Below, in pieces: positions 7,959 to 16,796 of a stretch of DNA of 64,000 nucleotides. Under the pieces are notes generated by a model. It saw only the letters and a list, made by a program, of their open reading frames with translations. It was not told the DNA's origin and did not search any database. How positions within the stretch are numbered: position 1 is the first letter of the stretch; each line of letters begins with the position of its first letter. The translations under genes and the position numbers were made by a program. Source of the stretch: CAVTJL01 sp963735065 (GTDB lineage: Bacteria > Pseudomonadota > Alphaproteobacteria > Geminicoccales > Geminicoccaceae); contig CAVTJL010000001.1 in NCBI GenBank assembly GCA_963735065.1, positions 62,001 through 126,000 of the forward strand, given 5' to 3'.

Positions 7959-8654
7959 ATGCGGATCGGGATCATCGGGGCGGGGAATATCGGGGGGGCG
8001 TTGGTGCGGCGGCTGCAGGCGCTGGGGCATCAGGTGTCGGTGGCGAACTCGCGGGGGCCGGAGAGCCTGGCGGATCTCGCGGCCGAGACCGGGGCCAAGG
8101 CGGTGACGACGGCCGAGGCGGCCAAGGCGGGCGAGGTGGTGGTGGTCACCATCCCGATGAAAAAAATAGAAAACCTGCCTGCCGATCTTTTTGCCGGGGT
8201 GCCGGAGAGCGTCGTGGTGGTGGACACCAACAACTACTATCCGCGGCAGCGGGACGGGCGGATCGACGGGATCGAGGCCGGGATGGTGGAGAGCCGGTGG
8301 GTGGCGCAGCAGCTTCGCCGGCCGGTGATCAAGGCGTTCAACAACATCTATGCGAAGCATCTTTTGGAGAACGGCAAGCCCAAGGGGACGCCGGGGCGGA
8401 TCGCCCTGCCGGTGGCGGGCGACGAGGCCTCGGCCAAGACGGCGGTGATGCGGCTCGTGGACGAGCTGGGCTTTGATCCGGTGGATGCGGGCAGCCTGGA
8501 CGAGTCCTGGCGGCAGCAGCCGGGCAGCCCGGTCTATACGAAGGATTTCGACGCGGCGGGGGTGAAGAAGGCGCTGGCGGAGGCGAGCCCGGAGCGGCAG
8601 CCGAGCTGGCGGGCCACGCCCGACAGCCCGGGGAATTTCGAGAAGCCCGCCTGA
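7959..8654 (+). CDS. NADPH-dependent F420 reductase-like oxidoreductase
   Basis: A 231-residue Rossmann-fold protein of the family called NADP oxidoreductase, coenzyme F420-dependent. The nucleotide-binding loop is G7-x-G9-x-x-G12 (IIGAGNIGGAL) with ANSRG after the second strand, which suits NADP. Later conserved stretches are VVVVTIPMK, DTNNYYPRQRDGRI, KAFNNIYAKHL and VDAGSLDESWRQQPGSPVY. ATG 7959 follows GGAGGG at good spacing; the in-frame codon at 7941 overlaps that site. Many family members occur in organisms without F420 and probably reduce other substrates with NADPH. It stands alone and converges on bfr across a shared hairpin. Confidence 0.85.
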   Translation: MRIGIIGAGNIGGALVRRLQALGHQVSVANSRGPESLADLAAETGAKAVTTAEAAKAGEVVVVTIPMKKIENLPADLFAGVPESVVVVDTNNYYPRQRDGRIDGIEAGMVESRWVAQQLRRPVIKAFNNIYAKHLLENGKPKGTPGRIALPVAGDEASAKTAVMRLVDELGFDPVDAGSLDESWRQQPGSPVYTKDFDAAGVKKALAEASPERQPSWRATPDSPGNFEKPA

Positions 8655-8687
8655 GGCGGATGGGAGAAGCCCGCCTGAGAGACGGGA

Positions 8688-8712
8688 GCGGCCCGGCGCA
8701 GGGCCGGGCCGC
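8688..8712. terminator. Bidirectional terminator hairpin between the oxidoreductase and bfr
   Basis: Perfect 10-base-pair stem GCGGCCCGGC/GCCGGGCCGC (8688-8697 and 8703-8712) with a five-base loop between two convergent genes. Just before it, GAGAAGCCCGCCTGAG occurs twice (8640-8655 and 8664-8679), so the last codons and stop of the upstream gene are duplicated. Confidence 0.55.
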
Positions 8713-8750
8713 GATCGCGTGGAGCCGGGGAGGAGGCGGGCCCTGCCGCC

Positions 8751-9233
8751 TCAGTCCTCGTCCATCTCGCCGATATGGTGCTGGGCGTAGAGCTGGAGGC
8801 CGAGCTTGGCCACGAGGTCGAGCTGGGTCTCGAGGAAGTCGATGTGGCCCTCCTCGTCGGTCATCAGCTTCTCGAAGATGTCGCGCGAGGGGTAGTCCTT
8901 GGCCGAGTGGCAGTAGGTGGCGGCCTCCTGGTAGAGGGCGCGGGCGTCGACCTCGGCGGCGAGGTCGCTCTCCAGCACCTCCTTGACGTCCTGGCCGATC
9001 CTGAGCGGGTCCAGGACCTGCAGGTTGGGGAAGCCCTCGAGGAAGATGATGCGCGCGATCAGCGTGTCGGCGTGCTGCATCTCCTCGATCAATTCCTCGC
9101 GCCACTTCTTCGCGAGCGCCTTGTAGCCCCAGTCCTCCAGCATGCGGTAGTGCAGCCAGTACTGGCTGACGGCGGTGAGCTCGTGGCGCAGGCCGCGGTT
9201 CAGATACTCGATGACCTTGTCGTCGCCCTTCAT
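8751..9233 (-). CDS. bfr: Bacterioferritin
   Basis: Heme-containing ferritin of 160 residues that stores iron as a ferric mineral in a 24-subunit shell. All ferroxidase ligands are in place: Glu18, Glu51, His54, Glu94, Glu127 and His130. Met52, the heme ligand at the dimer interface, is present too, so this is true bacterioferritin. The start is ATG 9233 (MKGDDKVIEYLNRGL); the longer reading to 9293 adds a basic non-family tail. The ferredoxin gene bfd lies upstream on the same strand, about 165 bases away, giving the usual storage-and-release pair. Confidence 0.96.
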   Translation of the reverse strand: MKGDDKVIEYLNRGLRHELTAVSQYWLHYRMLEDWGYKALAKKWREELIEEMQHADTLIARIIFLEGFPNLQVLDPLRIGQDVKEVLESDLAAEVDARALYQEAATYCHSAKDYPSRDIFEKLMTDEEGHIDFLETQLDLVAKLGLQLYAQHHIGEMDED

Positions 9234-9397
9234 CGTGCAGATCTCGCCTCTCTGTCGGTGGGGGCGCCGCCGCCGCGCACGCCATGCCCTCAACTAGGGC
9301 CGGGAGGGCGGGCTTGGCAATGGCCGGCGCGGCGAGGCCCCGTGCGGCAAGGCGCCCTCGGGCGCGCCTCGACTCAGGCGCTGCGCGCGGTGGGGGC

Positions 9398-9643
9398 TCA
9401 GGCGCTGCGCGCGATGGGGATGACGACCGCCTCGGGCCGGGGCTCCTCGGCAGCACCGTCCTCGGCCTTGGCGGCGTTGCTGCGGTCGAGCAGGGCGCGC
9501 ATGGAGCGCACGCAGCTGCCGCATTGCGGCCGGCAGCCGAGGCAGCGATAGACCTGGCCCACGGTGCGCACGGGCCCGGGCGCCCGAGCCAGCGCCTCGC
9601 TGATCCGGCGGTCGGAGAGAACGTTGCAGGAGCAGACGATCAT
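9398..9643 (-). CDS. bfd: Bacterioferritin-associated ferredoxin
   Basis: Small [2Fe-2S] protein of 81 residues that delivers electrons to bacterioferritin so that stored iron is released. The N-terminal C4-x-C6 (MIVCSCNVLSDRRI) and the C-terminal QCGSC form the expected cluster ligands. Two more cysteines in CLGC just before the latter are additional. ATG 9643 places the cysteine pair at the usual positions 4 and 6. It precedes bfr on the same strand. Its upstream region contains a long inverted repeat (9778-9810) that may be regulatory; iron control is likely from the family but no classical Fur box was seen. Confidence 0.9.
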   Translation of the reverse strand: MIVCSCNVLSDRRISEALARAPGPVRTVGQVYRCLGCRPQCGSCVRSMRALLDRSNAAKAEDGAAEEPRPEAVVIPIARSA

Positions 9644-9777
9644 CGGCCTGTTGTCGCCTCGCAGCCAGCCTCGAGGGCACGACACGAAAGGTCAGGGCAC
9701 AGCTTCTCGCCCGACCACATGGTCGCTGTCAACGGCTGCTTCAAGGACGGACAGTATCGCTGCCCGAGTGTCGCAGC

Positions 9778-9810
9778 GTTGCTTTCTTTTTATTTGTTCT
9801 AGAAAGCAAC
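9778..9810. terminator. Ten-base-pair inverted repeat between malyl-CoA lyase and bfd
   Basis: GTTGCTTTCT (9778-9787) and AGAAAGCAAC (9801-9810) are perfect complements around a 13-base AT-rich loop. Transcribed on the minus strand it follows the malyl-CoA lyase gene by about 50 bases and could end that unit. It also lies 135 bases upstream of bfd, so it could instead be an operator. The AT-rich arms are unlike the GC-rich hairpins elsewhere in this window. Confidence 0.45.
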
Positions 9811-9862
9811 TGCGCGAGGAGGGCCCGACGGGCGCTCGCGAGAGCGCCCGTCCGTGGGTGGC

Positions 9863-10840
9863 TCAGCCCTTCTTGATCATCTCGGCCTTGGCGACGAGCG
9901 CCTCGGCCTGGCGGATCGAGGCGATGTCGATGAGGCGCCCGTCGAGGGAGACGGCACCCTTGCCTTCCTTCCTCGCCTGCTCCATCGCGGCCAGCACGCG
10001 CTTGGCCTTGTCGACCTCGGCGTCGGAGGGGCCCATCACCTCGTTGGCGACCGGGATCTGCTTGGGGTGGATGGCCCACTTGCCCTCGCAGCCCAGGACG
10101 GCGGCACGGTTGCAGGCGGCGACGTAGCCGTCGGGATCGGAGAAGTCGCCGAAGGGCCCGTCGATCGGCCGGAGGCCGTTGGCGCGGGCCGCCACCACCA
10201 TGCGCGCGATGGCGTAGTGCCACATGTCGCCCCAGTGGACCTGGCGCGAGCCGTCCTCGAGCTTGTCGGTGAGGACGCTGTAGTCGGGGTTGACGCCACC
10301 GATCTGGGTGGTGCGCGCACGGGTGCTGGCGGCGTAGTCGGCGACGCCGAAGTGGAGCAACTCGTTGCGCTTCGAGGCGGCGGCGATCTCGTGGACGTTG
10401 GCCATGCCGAGCGCCGTCTCGATGATGTGCTCGAAGCCGATCTTCTTCTTGCGGCCCTTGGCGGCCTCGACCTGCGTCACCAGCATGTCGACGGCGTAGA
10501 CGTCGGCCGCGGTGCCGACCTTGGGGACCATGATGACGTCGAGGCGCTCGCCCGTCTGCTCGAGCACGTCGACCACGTCACGGTACATGTAGTGGGTGTC
10601 GAGGCCGTTGATGCGCACCGACAGCGTCTTGGTGCCCCAGTCGATGTCGTTGATCGCCTGGATCACGTTCTTCCTGGCCTGCTCCTTCTGGTCGGGCGCC
10701 ACCGCATCCTCGAGGTCGAGGAAGATCACGTCGGCTTCGGACGCCGCGGCCTTCTCGAACATCTGCGGGCTCGAGCCCGGCACGGCCAGCTCGGAGCGGT
10801 TGAGGCGCGGCGTGCATTGCTCGACGATCTTGAAGCTCAT
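9863..10840 (-). CDS. mcl1: L-malyl-CoA/beta-methylmalyl-CoA lyase (HpcH/HpaI family)
   Basis: A 325-residue CitE-like TIM-barrel enzyme that cleaves or forms malyl-CoA and beta-methylmalyl-CoA, as in the ethylmalonyl-CoA pathway. Conserved features are FLDLEDAVAPDQKEQAR with the metal-binding acidic residues, SVRINGLDTHYMYRDVVD, IMVPKVGTAADVYAVD, FEHIIETALGMANV and the C-terminal EGKWAIHPKQIPVANEV. The length and order closely follow Rhodobacter Mcl1, which is why I prefer this to citrate lyase beta subunit. The start codon overlaps the xerD stop (ATGA), so the two genes are co-transcribed although unrelated in function. Substrate assignment is from similarity only. Confidence 0.8.
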   Translation of the reverse strand: MSFKIVEQCTPRLNRSELAVPGSSPQMFEKAAASEADVIFLDLEDAVAPDQKEQARKNVIQAINDIDWGTKTLSVRINGLDTHYMYRDVVDVLEQTGERLDVIMVPKVGTAADVYAVDMLVTQVEAAKGRKKKIGFEHIIETALGMANVHEIAAASKRNELLHFGVADYAASTRARTTQIGGVNPDYSVLTDKLEDGSRQVHWGDMWHYAIARMVVAARANGLRPIDGPFGDFSDPDGYVAACNRAAVLGCEGKWAIHPKQIPVANEVMGPSDAEVDKAKRVLAAMEQARKEGKGAVSLDGRLIDIASIRQAEALVAKAEMIKKG

Positions 10841-11787
10841 CCTTGGCTCTCCCTCGAATCGGACGATGATGTCGTGATGTCCCGCTCATCCATGGCTGGT
10901 GCCAGGGCAAGCGGATGGTGCTGCTCGACGACCCGCGCCAGCCGCTCGGACTGAACATGGGTGTAGATCTGGGTGGTCGCAATGTCGGCATGGCCCAGCA
11001 TCGCCTGCACGGCGCGCAGGTCTGCCCCGTGCGCCAGCAGATGGGTGGCGAAGGCGTGGCGCAGCACGTGCGGCGACAGGCGCCCGGGATCGAGCCCGGC
11101 GTCGAGCGCCAGCTCCTTCATGAGCTGGCCCACCCGCTGGCGCGTCAGGTGCCCCTTGCGGCCGCGCGACGGGAACAGCCAGCGCCCCGCCCGGCCGCCC
11201 CGCTCCCAGCCGGCACGGATGCCGAGCCAGGTCTCGAGCGCCGTCCGCGCCGGCCCGCCGATCGGCACCATGCGCTCCTTGCCGCCCTTGCCGCGCACGC
11301 GAAGCATGCTGCGATCCGGGGCCAGCGCCGACATCGGCAGCGCCGCCAGCTCCGAGACGCGCAGGCCGGTGGCGTAGAGGAGCTCGAGGAGCGTCAAGAG
11401 CCGCACGGCAGCCGGGCCATCCTGGCGTGCCGCCGCCTCGACCAGCGCCTCGACCTCGGCCTCGCTCAGGATCCTGGGCAGCGGCCGCTCGCGCTTGGGC
11501 GTGTCGATGTGGGTGGTGGGATCGTCCTTGCGGGCCCCCTCGAGGAAGAGGAAGCGATAATAGTGGCGCAGTGCCGCGAGACGCCTTGCCATGGTCGAGG
11601 CCTTGAGGCCCTCCATCGACTGCGCCTGCATGAAGCCCCGCACATCCTCCGCCAGGGCATCCCTGGGCCTGCGGCCGCGGGCGGCGAGGAAGGCCGAGAA
11701 GCGCTCGAGGTCGCGGCGATAGGCGTCCAGCGTGTGCGGCGAGGCGCCCCGCTCGACCACCATCATCTCGAGGAAGGCGTCGGTCAC
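10837..11787 (-). CDS. xerD: Tyrosine recombinase XerD
   Basis: Site-specific recombinase of 316 residues that with XerC resolves chromosome dimers at dif. The N-terminal SAM-like core-binding domain (about 1-90) is followed by the catalytic domain with Arg143 (ATGLRVSELAAL), the lysine in RGKGGKER, His240 and Arg243 (SPHVLRHAFATHLL), His266 (MLGHADIATTQ) and nucleophile Tyr275 (IYTHVQ). GTG 11787 is the start: it overlaps the stop of the upstream exported protein gene as GTGA. An uninterrupted frame continues upstream only because that gene is frameshifted; it is not a natural fusion. XerD rather than XerC is inferred from overall sequence feel and the aroK neighbourhood. Confidence 0.9.
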   Translation of the reverse strand: MTDAFLEMMVVERGASPHTLDAYRRDLERFSAFLAARGRRPRDALAEDVRGFMQAQSMEGLKASTMARRLAALRHYYRFLFLEGARKDDPTTHIDTPKRERPLPRILSEAEVEALVEAAARQDGPAAVRLLTLLELLYATGLRVSELAALPMSALAPDRSMLRVRGKGGKERMVPIGGPARTALETWLGIRAGWERGGRAGRWLFPSRGRKGHLTRQRVGQLMKELALDAGLDPGRLSPHVLRHAFATHLLAHGADLRAVQAMLGHADIATTQIYTHVQSERLARVVEQHHPLALAPAMDERDITTSSSDSRESQG

Positions 11788-13419
11788 CCGGTGCCGCCCA
11801 GATCGGCCGCCACGGCCCAGCCGGCGGCGAGCATGACCGCCTCGCGCTGGAGCCCGGCGGCGCGCAGGCCGCGCAGCACGCCATTGGCGACGAGGGGTGC
11901 TGGTGGCCGCGCCTCCCGGCCGAGCAAGCAGGAGGGCCGCCAGCGCCGCCTGCCCGGCATGATGCTCCCCTGCCGCCGTGGTGAGCGCCCGCCAGGCACC
12001 GAGACCGGGTGCCGGCGCCTCCTTCCCGCCGGACGGAGGACGTGCCGCGACGGCGAGCCAGCTCGAGGTGGTGACGGGCAGCCCCATGCCGTCCAGGATC
12101 GCGGTGCCGAGGAGGGACTGGCCGCCAGCGACATCCGCCGCCGTGGCATCGCCGCCGGCCAGCGCCGCGAGGATACCGAGCCTCGTCTCGATGCTCTTCG
12201 CGTCCTGGGCCCCCGGCAGGCTCAGCAGCTGCGCCCAGCGATCGGCCCTTTGCAGGTGGCCGTCGAGCAGCAGCGCCGGGATCACGGCCTCGGCCGCCGC
12301 CGCGACGGTGGGATCGGGCGTCAGCGCGTCCGCCGGCTCGCCCAGCGCCCGGCCCCAGACGACCCTCAAGGGGCCGCTGGCCGGCGCCCGCCAGGCGGCG
12401 AGCAGACGGGCCAGCTGGTCCATCGGCTCGTGTGCTGCCGCCGCGGCACGATAGAGGCGCGCGCGCTGGATCGCCGGCGCATCGCCCTCGAGCCTGCCGG
12501 TCTCGAGATAGACCTTGCGCAGCCCCTCGACGGCGAGGGCGCCGCCGGTAGCGGCACCCTCGGCGGCGGCGATGCGCGTCGCGGCCGGAAGGGTCGGGTT
12601 GGAGGCGAGCGCTGCCAGAGCCTCCGGCGAGGCGTCGGCGAGCCCGGCCGGCGTGACGCTGACCTTGGCAGCGCCCAGCAGCGCCCGGACCAGCGGCGAG
12701 CTTTTGTCCTTCGGCAGAGGGGCGGGCGAGCCCATCGAGAGCGCCTGCGCCACCGCGACGAGATCCGGGTCGAGACGCGCCCCGGTGTCCTGGGCCGCGC
12801 CCAGCATCACGCCCGCCTGCTCGGGATGGTCCCGAAGGAGGGCGCAGACGATGCGCGCCTCGGCCGCGAAGGGCGAGGAGGCGTCGAGCCCCTGCACGGC
12901 GTCACAGCCCGCGCCGACATTGCCCGCCAGGAGCGGCGCCTCGACGGCCGCCGCCTGGAGCGCCGGCGTCATCGAGGGGCTGGGGACCCGGCCGATCAGG
13001 GCCAGGGCGTCGTGCGCATAGCCCAGCGCCAGCAGGCCCTCGACCCGGGTGACGAGAAAATCGGCGCCGCCCAGCGCTGCCGTGCCCGGCGCCAGCAGGA
13101 GCCTCGCCTGGAGCCTCAGCGGTGCCGTGAAGGCATCGGGTGCCGGCATGTCGTGCAGGAGCTGCTCGACGACGGCCGGCGCCACGCCCTGCCAGCTCTC
13201 CGCGCCGATCGGGTCGTCGGACGGCAGCCCGCTGATCTCGCCCGGCCCCGGCGCCGCCAGCGGCTGGATGGCGATCTCCGGCTCGGCCTGCGATGCGGCC
13301 GGCGGTGTCGAGGGCAAGGCACCCGGAAAGAGCTGCCGCGGCGCCTCCTGCGCCATGGCGGTCGAGGCCAGCGCCAGAAGGATCGCCGGCGCCACGAGCG
13401 ACCGGCGGGGGCTGGTCAT
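11784..13419 (-). CDS. Exported alanine-rich protein of unknown function, single frameshift
   Basis: A large exported protein, about 544 residues once a shift is allowed for. It begins with a signal peptide (ALASTAMA before QEA) and a proline/alanine-rich linker. The rest is a long alpha-helical alanine-rich body, in which short helix pairs such as LLALGYAHDALALIGRV recall TPR-like solenoids without a clear repeat. Near 11905 the frame changes and the natural end reads VANGVLRGLRAAGLQREAVM, then GWAVAADLGGTG, stopping at the xerD GTG. The 1636-base length shows one extra base. It is coupled by ATGA to a 45-residue membrane peptide upstream. A periplasmic role is likely; function unknown. Confidence 0.7.
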
Positions 13420-13553
13420 CGCGGCAGCCGATCGGCGGGAACCTGCACCTCGACCTGCTTGGTCGGGGCCGGGATGTCCCAGGTCATGAGAAAGATCACC
13501 CCGCCGAGAACGAGGACGAGAAGCGCCACCAGAAACGTCACGCGGACCGACAT
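13416..13553 (-). CDS. 45-residue single-pass membrane peptide
   Basis: A short gene reading MSVRVTFLVALLVLVLGG, then VIFLMTWDIPAPTKQVEVQV and a terminal PADRLPR. One N-terminal membrane segment (about residues 5-24) is followed by a short outward tail that starts DIPAP. The stop TGA overlaps the ATG of the exported alanine-rich protein (ATGA), so the peptide, that protein and xerD form one transcription unit diverging from aroK. The tight coupling and clean hydrophobic profile support a real gene. It may be an anchor or partner for the following exported protein; that is inference. Confidence 0.65.
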   Translation of the reverse strand: MSVRVTFLVALLVLVLGGVIFLMTWDIPAPTKQVEVQVPADRLPR

Positions 13554-13716
13554 GCCTCGTCCTGTCCTACCGTCCTCCGCAGGCGGGACCACATATCGTC
13601 GAGCGTGCCCGGGTCGTGGCCCGCAAAGGGATGAGGGTTGCCTCGCCGAAGCGGGACCGCTTTATATCGGCCTGGGCGCAGGCTTTCAATCTTCGGGGTC
13701 GAGAGGTGGGCGTGCT

Positions 13717-14301
13717 ATGAGCGGCGGTGCGGGGACCACGGCGGAAGCCGCCACGGCGGAGGAGCCGGTCTCCAGCCTGGACCGCTCGATCGTGCTGGTG
13801 GGCCTCATGGGTGCCGGCAAGACCTCGGTGGGCCGGCGTCTCGCGAAGCTTCTGGGGGCACCCTTCACCGATGCCGACGACGAGATCGTCGCCGCCGCTG
13901 GCATGAGCATCCCCGAGATCTTCGAGACCTATGGCGAGGGGGCCTTCCGCGATCTCGAGCGGCGCGTGATCGCCCGCCTGCTGGGGGAGTCGCCGCGCGT
14001 GCTGGCTTTCGGCGGGGGCGCCTTCATGGACCCGGCCACGCGTGCGCTGGCCAAGGAGCGGGCCGAGACGGTCTGGCTGCGCGCCGACCTCGACACGCTG
14101 GTCGCCCGCACCCTGCGCCGCCGCACCAGCCGACCGCTGCTGGCCGGGGGCGATCCCCGGGAGGTGCTGGCCGACCTGATGGAGAAACGTCATCCGGTCT
14201 ATGCGGAGGCTGAGCACGTGATCGACAGCGGCAGCCTGTCGCCGGAGGCCCTGGCCCAGGCGCTGGCCTTCGTGCTGCAGCCGGTGGAGCACCGGGCATG
14301 A
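13717..14301 (+). CDS. aroK: Shikimate kinase
   Basis: Phosphorylates shikimate with ATP in the common aromatic pathway. The 194-residue protein has a roughly 20-residue leader, then the P-loop GLMGAGKTSVG (residues 29-39), the shikimate-binding DADDEI, GEGAFRDLERRV with the conserved arginine, the GGGAF Walker-B-like turn, and the adenine-contacting RRRTSRPLL lid region. ATG 13717 is chosen; the very long frame that runs in from 10.9 kb is only antisense to xerD and its neighbour. The stop overlaps the aroB start (ATGA), the usual aroKB arrangement. Confidence 0.95.
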   Translation: MSGGAGTTAEAATAEEPVSSLDRSIVLVGLMGAGKTSVGRRLAKLLGAPFTDADDEIVAAAGMSIPEIFETYGEGAFRDLERRVIARLLGESPRVLAFGGGAFMDPATRALAKERAETVWLRADLDTLVARTLRRRTSRPLLAGGDPREVLADLMEKRHPVYAEAEHVIDSGSLSPEALAQALAFVLQPVEHRA

Positions 14302-15416
14302 CCGCCGGGGTCACGACGCTGCCCGTCGCCCTGGGCGAGCGGGCCTACGACATCCTCATCGGCCAGGACCTTCTGGGCCGCGCGGACGAGCTGGTGATGC
14401 CCCGCCTGCGCGGGCGCCGCGTCGTGATCGTCACCGACGAGCATCTCGAGGCGACGGACCATCCGGGACGCCTGCGGTCGGCGCTGGCGCGCTGCGACAT
14501 CCGCCAGGACACGGTGACCGTGCCGGCCGGCGAGTCCAGCAAGAGCCTCGGCCGTCTCGAGCCGCTGCTCGAGGAGATCCTCACCTTCGGCATCGACCGG
14601 CGGGCGACGATCGTGGCGCTGGGCGGCGGCGTGGTCGGCGACCTTGCGGGCTTCGCCGCGGCGATCCTGCTGCGCGGCCTCGACTATGTGCAGATCCCGA
14701 CGACGCTCCTGGCCCAGGTGGACAGCTCGGTGGGCGGCAAGACCGCCGTCAACAGCCGGCTGGGCAAGAACCTGATCGGCGCCTTCCACCAGCCGCGGCT
14801 CGTGCTGGTCGACACGGGCACGCTGGCGACCCTGCCGGAGCGCGAGCTCAAGGCCGGCTATGCCGAGCTGGTCAAGCATGCGCTGATCGAGGACGCGGAC
14901 CTCTTCGACTGGCTCGAGGGCGTGGCCGGCCGGCTGCTCGAGGGCGATGCGCCCCTGCAGCAGGAGGCGCTTCGCCGGAGCGTGGCGATCAAGGCCCGCA
15001 TCGTCGGCGAGGACGAGCGCGAGACCTCCGGCCGGCGCGCGCTCTTGAACTTCGGCCACACCTTCGCCCATGCCTACGAGACGCTCGCCGGCTATGGTGG
15101 CGGGCTGCTGCACGGCGAGGCGGTGGCGCTCGGCATGGCCAGGGCCTTCGACCTTTCCGTCCGCCTGGGCTTGTGCGATCCCGCCGACGCGAGGCGGGCC
15201 ATCCGTCACCTGAGGTCCACGGGCCTGCCCGTCGCGGCGCGCGACGTGCGCAACGAGGGCTTCGCGCCGGAGGCCGCGATCGAGATCATGCGCCGGGACA
15301 AGAAGGTGCAGGACGACCGCCTGACCTTCGTCCTCAGCCAGGGCATCGGACGGGCGCTTCTCAGGAGCGACGTGCCCCTGGACGTGCTGCGGGAGGTTCT
15401 GGCCGCCGATGCCTGA
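14298..15416 (+). CDS. aroB: 3-dehydroquinate synthase
   Basis: Converts DAHP to 3-dehydroquinate, second step of the shikimate pathway, using NAD and a divalent metal. The 372-residue protein shows the NAD-binding ALGGGVVGDLAGFAA, the substrate region QIPTTLLAQVDSSVGGKTAV, the metal ligands in the ELVKHALIED and LLNFGHTFAHAYE stretches and HGEAVALGMARAF. It starts within the aroK stop (ATGA) and is translationally coupled to it. Confidence 0.96.
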   Translation: MTAGVTTLPVALGERAYDILIGQDLLGRADELVMPRLRGRRVVIVTDEHLEATDHPGRLRSALARCDIRQDTVTVPAGESSKSLGRLEPLLEEILTFGIDRRATIVALGGGVVGDLAGFAAAILLRGLDYVQIPTTLLAQVDSSVGGKTAVNSRLGKNLIGAFHQPRLVLVDTGTLATLPERELKAGYAELVKHALIEDADLFDWLEGVAGRLLEGDAPLQQEALRRSVAIKARIVGEDERETSGRRALLNFGHTFAHAYETLAGYGGGLLHGEAVALGMARAFDLSVRLGLCDPADARRAIRHLRSTGLPVAARDVRNEGFAPEAAIEIMRRDKKVQDDRLTFVLSQGIGRALLRSDVPLDVLREVLAADA

Positions 15417-15503
15417 GCCCCCCGGGGGCAACGCCGGTCCGAGATTTGCTTCCCCCTCCTGCCGAGCCGGCCTTCGCCGCCTCATGACCGCCTGACGGGT
15501 CCC

Positions 15504-16784
15504 ATGCTCGAGATCCTGCCCTCGCTCGCCGCCATCGTCGTGCTGCTTCTGCTCTCGGCGATGACCTCCGGCACCGAGACCGCGATGACCGCCGTCTCGC
15601 GTGAGCGCATCTACCATCTGGCCGACGAGGGCGACCGACGGGCCCACCTGGTCAAGCGCCTGATCGACGACAAGGAGCGGCTGATCGGGACGCTCCTGAT
15701 CGGCAACAACATCGTCAACATCCTGGGCGCCTCGATCGCGACGGAGGCGCTGATCCGGCTCACCGGCGATGCCGGCGTGGCCTATGCGACGATCCTGATG
15801 ACGGTGCTCGTCGTCATCTTCGGCGAGGTGCTGCCCAAGACCTACGCAATCCGCCACGCCGAGAAGATGGCGATGGTGGTGGCGCCGGCGGCGCGCGTGC
15901 TCGTGACGGTCCTGCAGCCGGTGACGCTCACCGTCCGGGTGATCGTCGACGGCGCCCTTCGCCTGTTCGGCACCTCGCTCGAGGGCGGCGCCCTCGTGCC
16001 GGTCGCGGACCGGCTGCGGGGGGCTCTCGCCGTCTACTCGGCCGAGGGCAGCATCAAGAAGCTCGAGCGCGACATGCTGGGTGCCGTGCTCGATCTCCAG
16101 GAGGTCGAGGTGGGCATGGTCATGACCCACCGCTCGGGCATGGAGACGATCGACGCCGCCCTGCCGCTGGCCGAGGTGCTGCGCCAGGTGCGCTCCAGCC
16201 CCTACACGCGCTTTCCGGTCTGGGACGGCGAGCCCGACCAGATCGTGGGCTTCCTGCACGCCAAGGACCTGCTGGCGCTGGTCGACGACGAGGGCCGCCT
16301 GCCGCACGACGTCGACCTCAAGATGCTCTTGAGCCCGCCCTGGTTCGTGCCGGACACGACCTCGCTCTACCAGCAGCTCCTGGCGTTCCGCCAGAAGCGC
16401 TCGCACCTGGCGCTCGTCGTCGACGAGTACGGCACGCTGATGGGCCTCCTCACGCTCGAGGACATCATCGAGGAGATCGTGGGCGACATCGCCGACGAGA
16501 AGGACGTCGAGGTGAGCGGCATCGAGAGCCTGGAGGACGGCTCGGCCATCGTCGACGGCCGGGTGGCGGTGCGCGACGTCAACCGCCAGTTCGACTGGCG
16601 GCTGCCCGACGAGGAGGTGGCGACCATGGCCGGCCTCCTGATGCACGTGGCCCGCCGCATCCCCGACGAGGGCGAGGCGGTGCTGGTCGAGGGCTATCGC
16701 TTCGAGGTCGTGCAGCGGCGCCGGCACCATCTCGAGCGCCTCAAGATCACCCCGCCGGCGCGCGAGCGGAGCCCCGGCGACTGA
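15504..16784 (+). CDS. CNNM/CorC-HlyC family membrane protein with CBS pair
   Basis: A 426-residue integral membrane protein: an N-terminal CNNM (DUF21) transmembrane domain (about 1-190; includes AMTSGTETAMTAVSRERI and LIGNNIVNILGAS), two CBS domains (VGMVMTHRSGMETIDAALPL, VVDEYGTLMGLLTLEDIIEE) and a C-terminal CorC/HlyC domain (DGRVAVRDVNRQFDW). Relatives are linked to magnesium or cobalt efflux, and the CBS pair probably senses adenine nucleotides. It follows aroKB on the same strand after 87 bases, an arrangement seen in many alphaproteobacteria. Ion specificity is not shown by the sequence. Confidence 0.9.
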   Translation: MLEILPSLAAIVVLLLLSAMTSGTETAMTAVSRERIYHLADEGDRRAHLVKRLIDDKERLIGTLLIGNNIVNILGASIATEALIRLTGDAGVAYATILMTVLVVIFGEVLPKTYAIRHAEKMAMVVAPAARVLVTVLQPVTLTVRVIVDGALRLFGTSLEGGALVPVADRLRGALAVYSAEGSIKKLERDMLGAVLDLQEVEVGMVMTHRSGMETIDAALPLAEVLRQVRSSPYTRFPVWDGEPDQIVGFLHAKDLLALVDDEGRLPHDVDLKMLLSPPWFVPDTTSLYQQLLAFRQKRSHLALVVDEYGTLMGLLTLEDIIEEIVGDIADEKDVEVSGIESLEDGSAIVDGRVAVRDVNRQFDWRLPDEEVATMAGLLMHVARRIPDEGEAVLVEGYRFEVVQRRRHHLERLKITPPARERSPGD

Positions 16785-16796
16785 GCCCCGTCGGGG

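Noticed and set aside
10837..13419. An apparent 860-residue fusion of an exported protein with XerD
   Set aside because: The upstream gene has a one-base shift near 11905; its natural end overlaps the xerD GTG. A recombinase carrying a signal peptide would not make sense.
10915..14301. An 1128-codon open frame on the plus strand ending in aroK
   Set aside because: Only the last 194 codons (from 13717) are a gene. The rest is antisense to xerD and the exported protein and is rich in Arg, Gly and Ala as expected for a GC-rich shadow frame.
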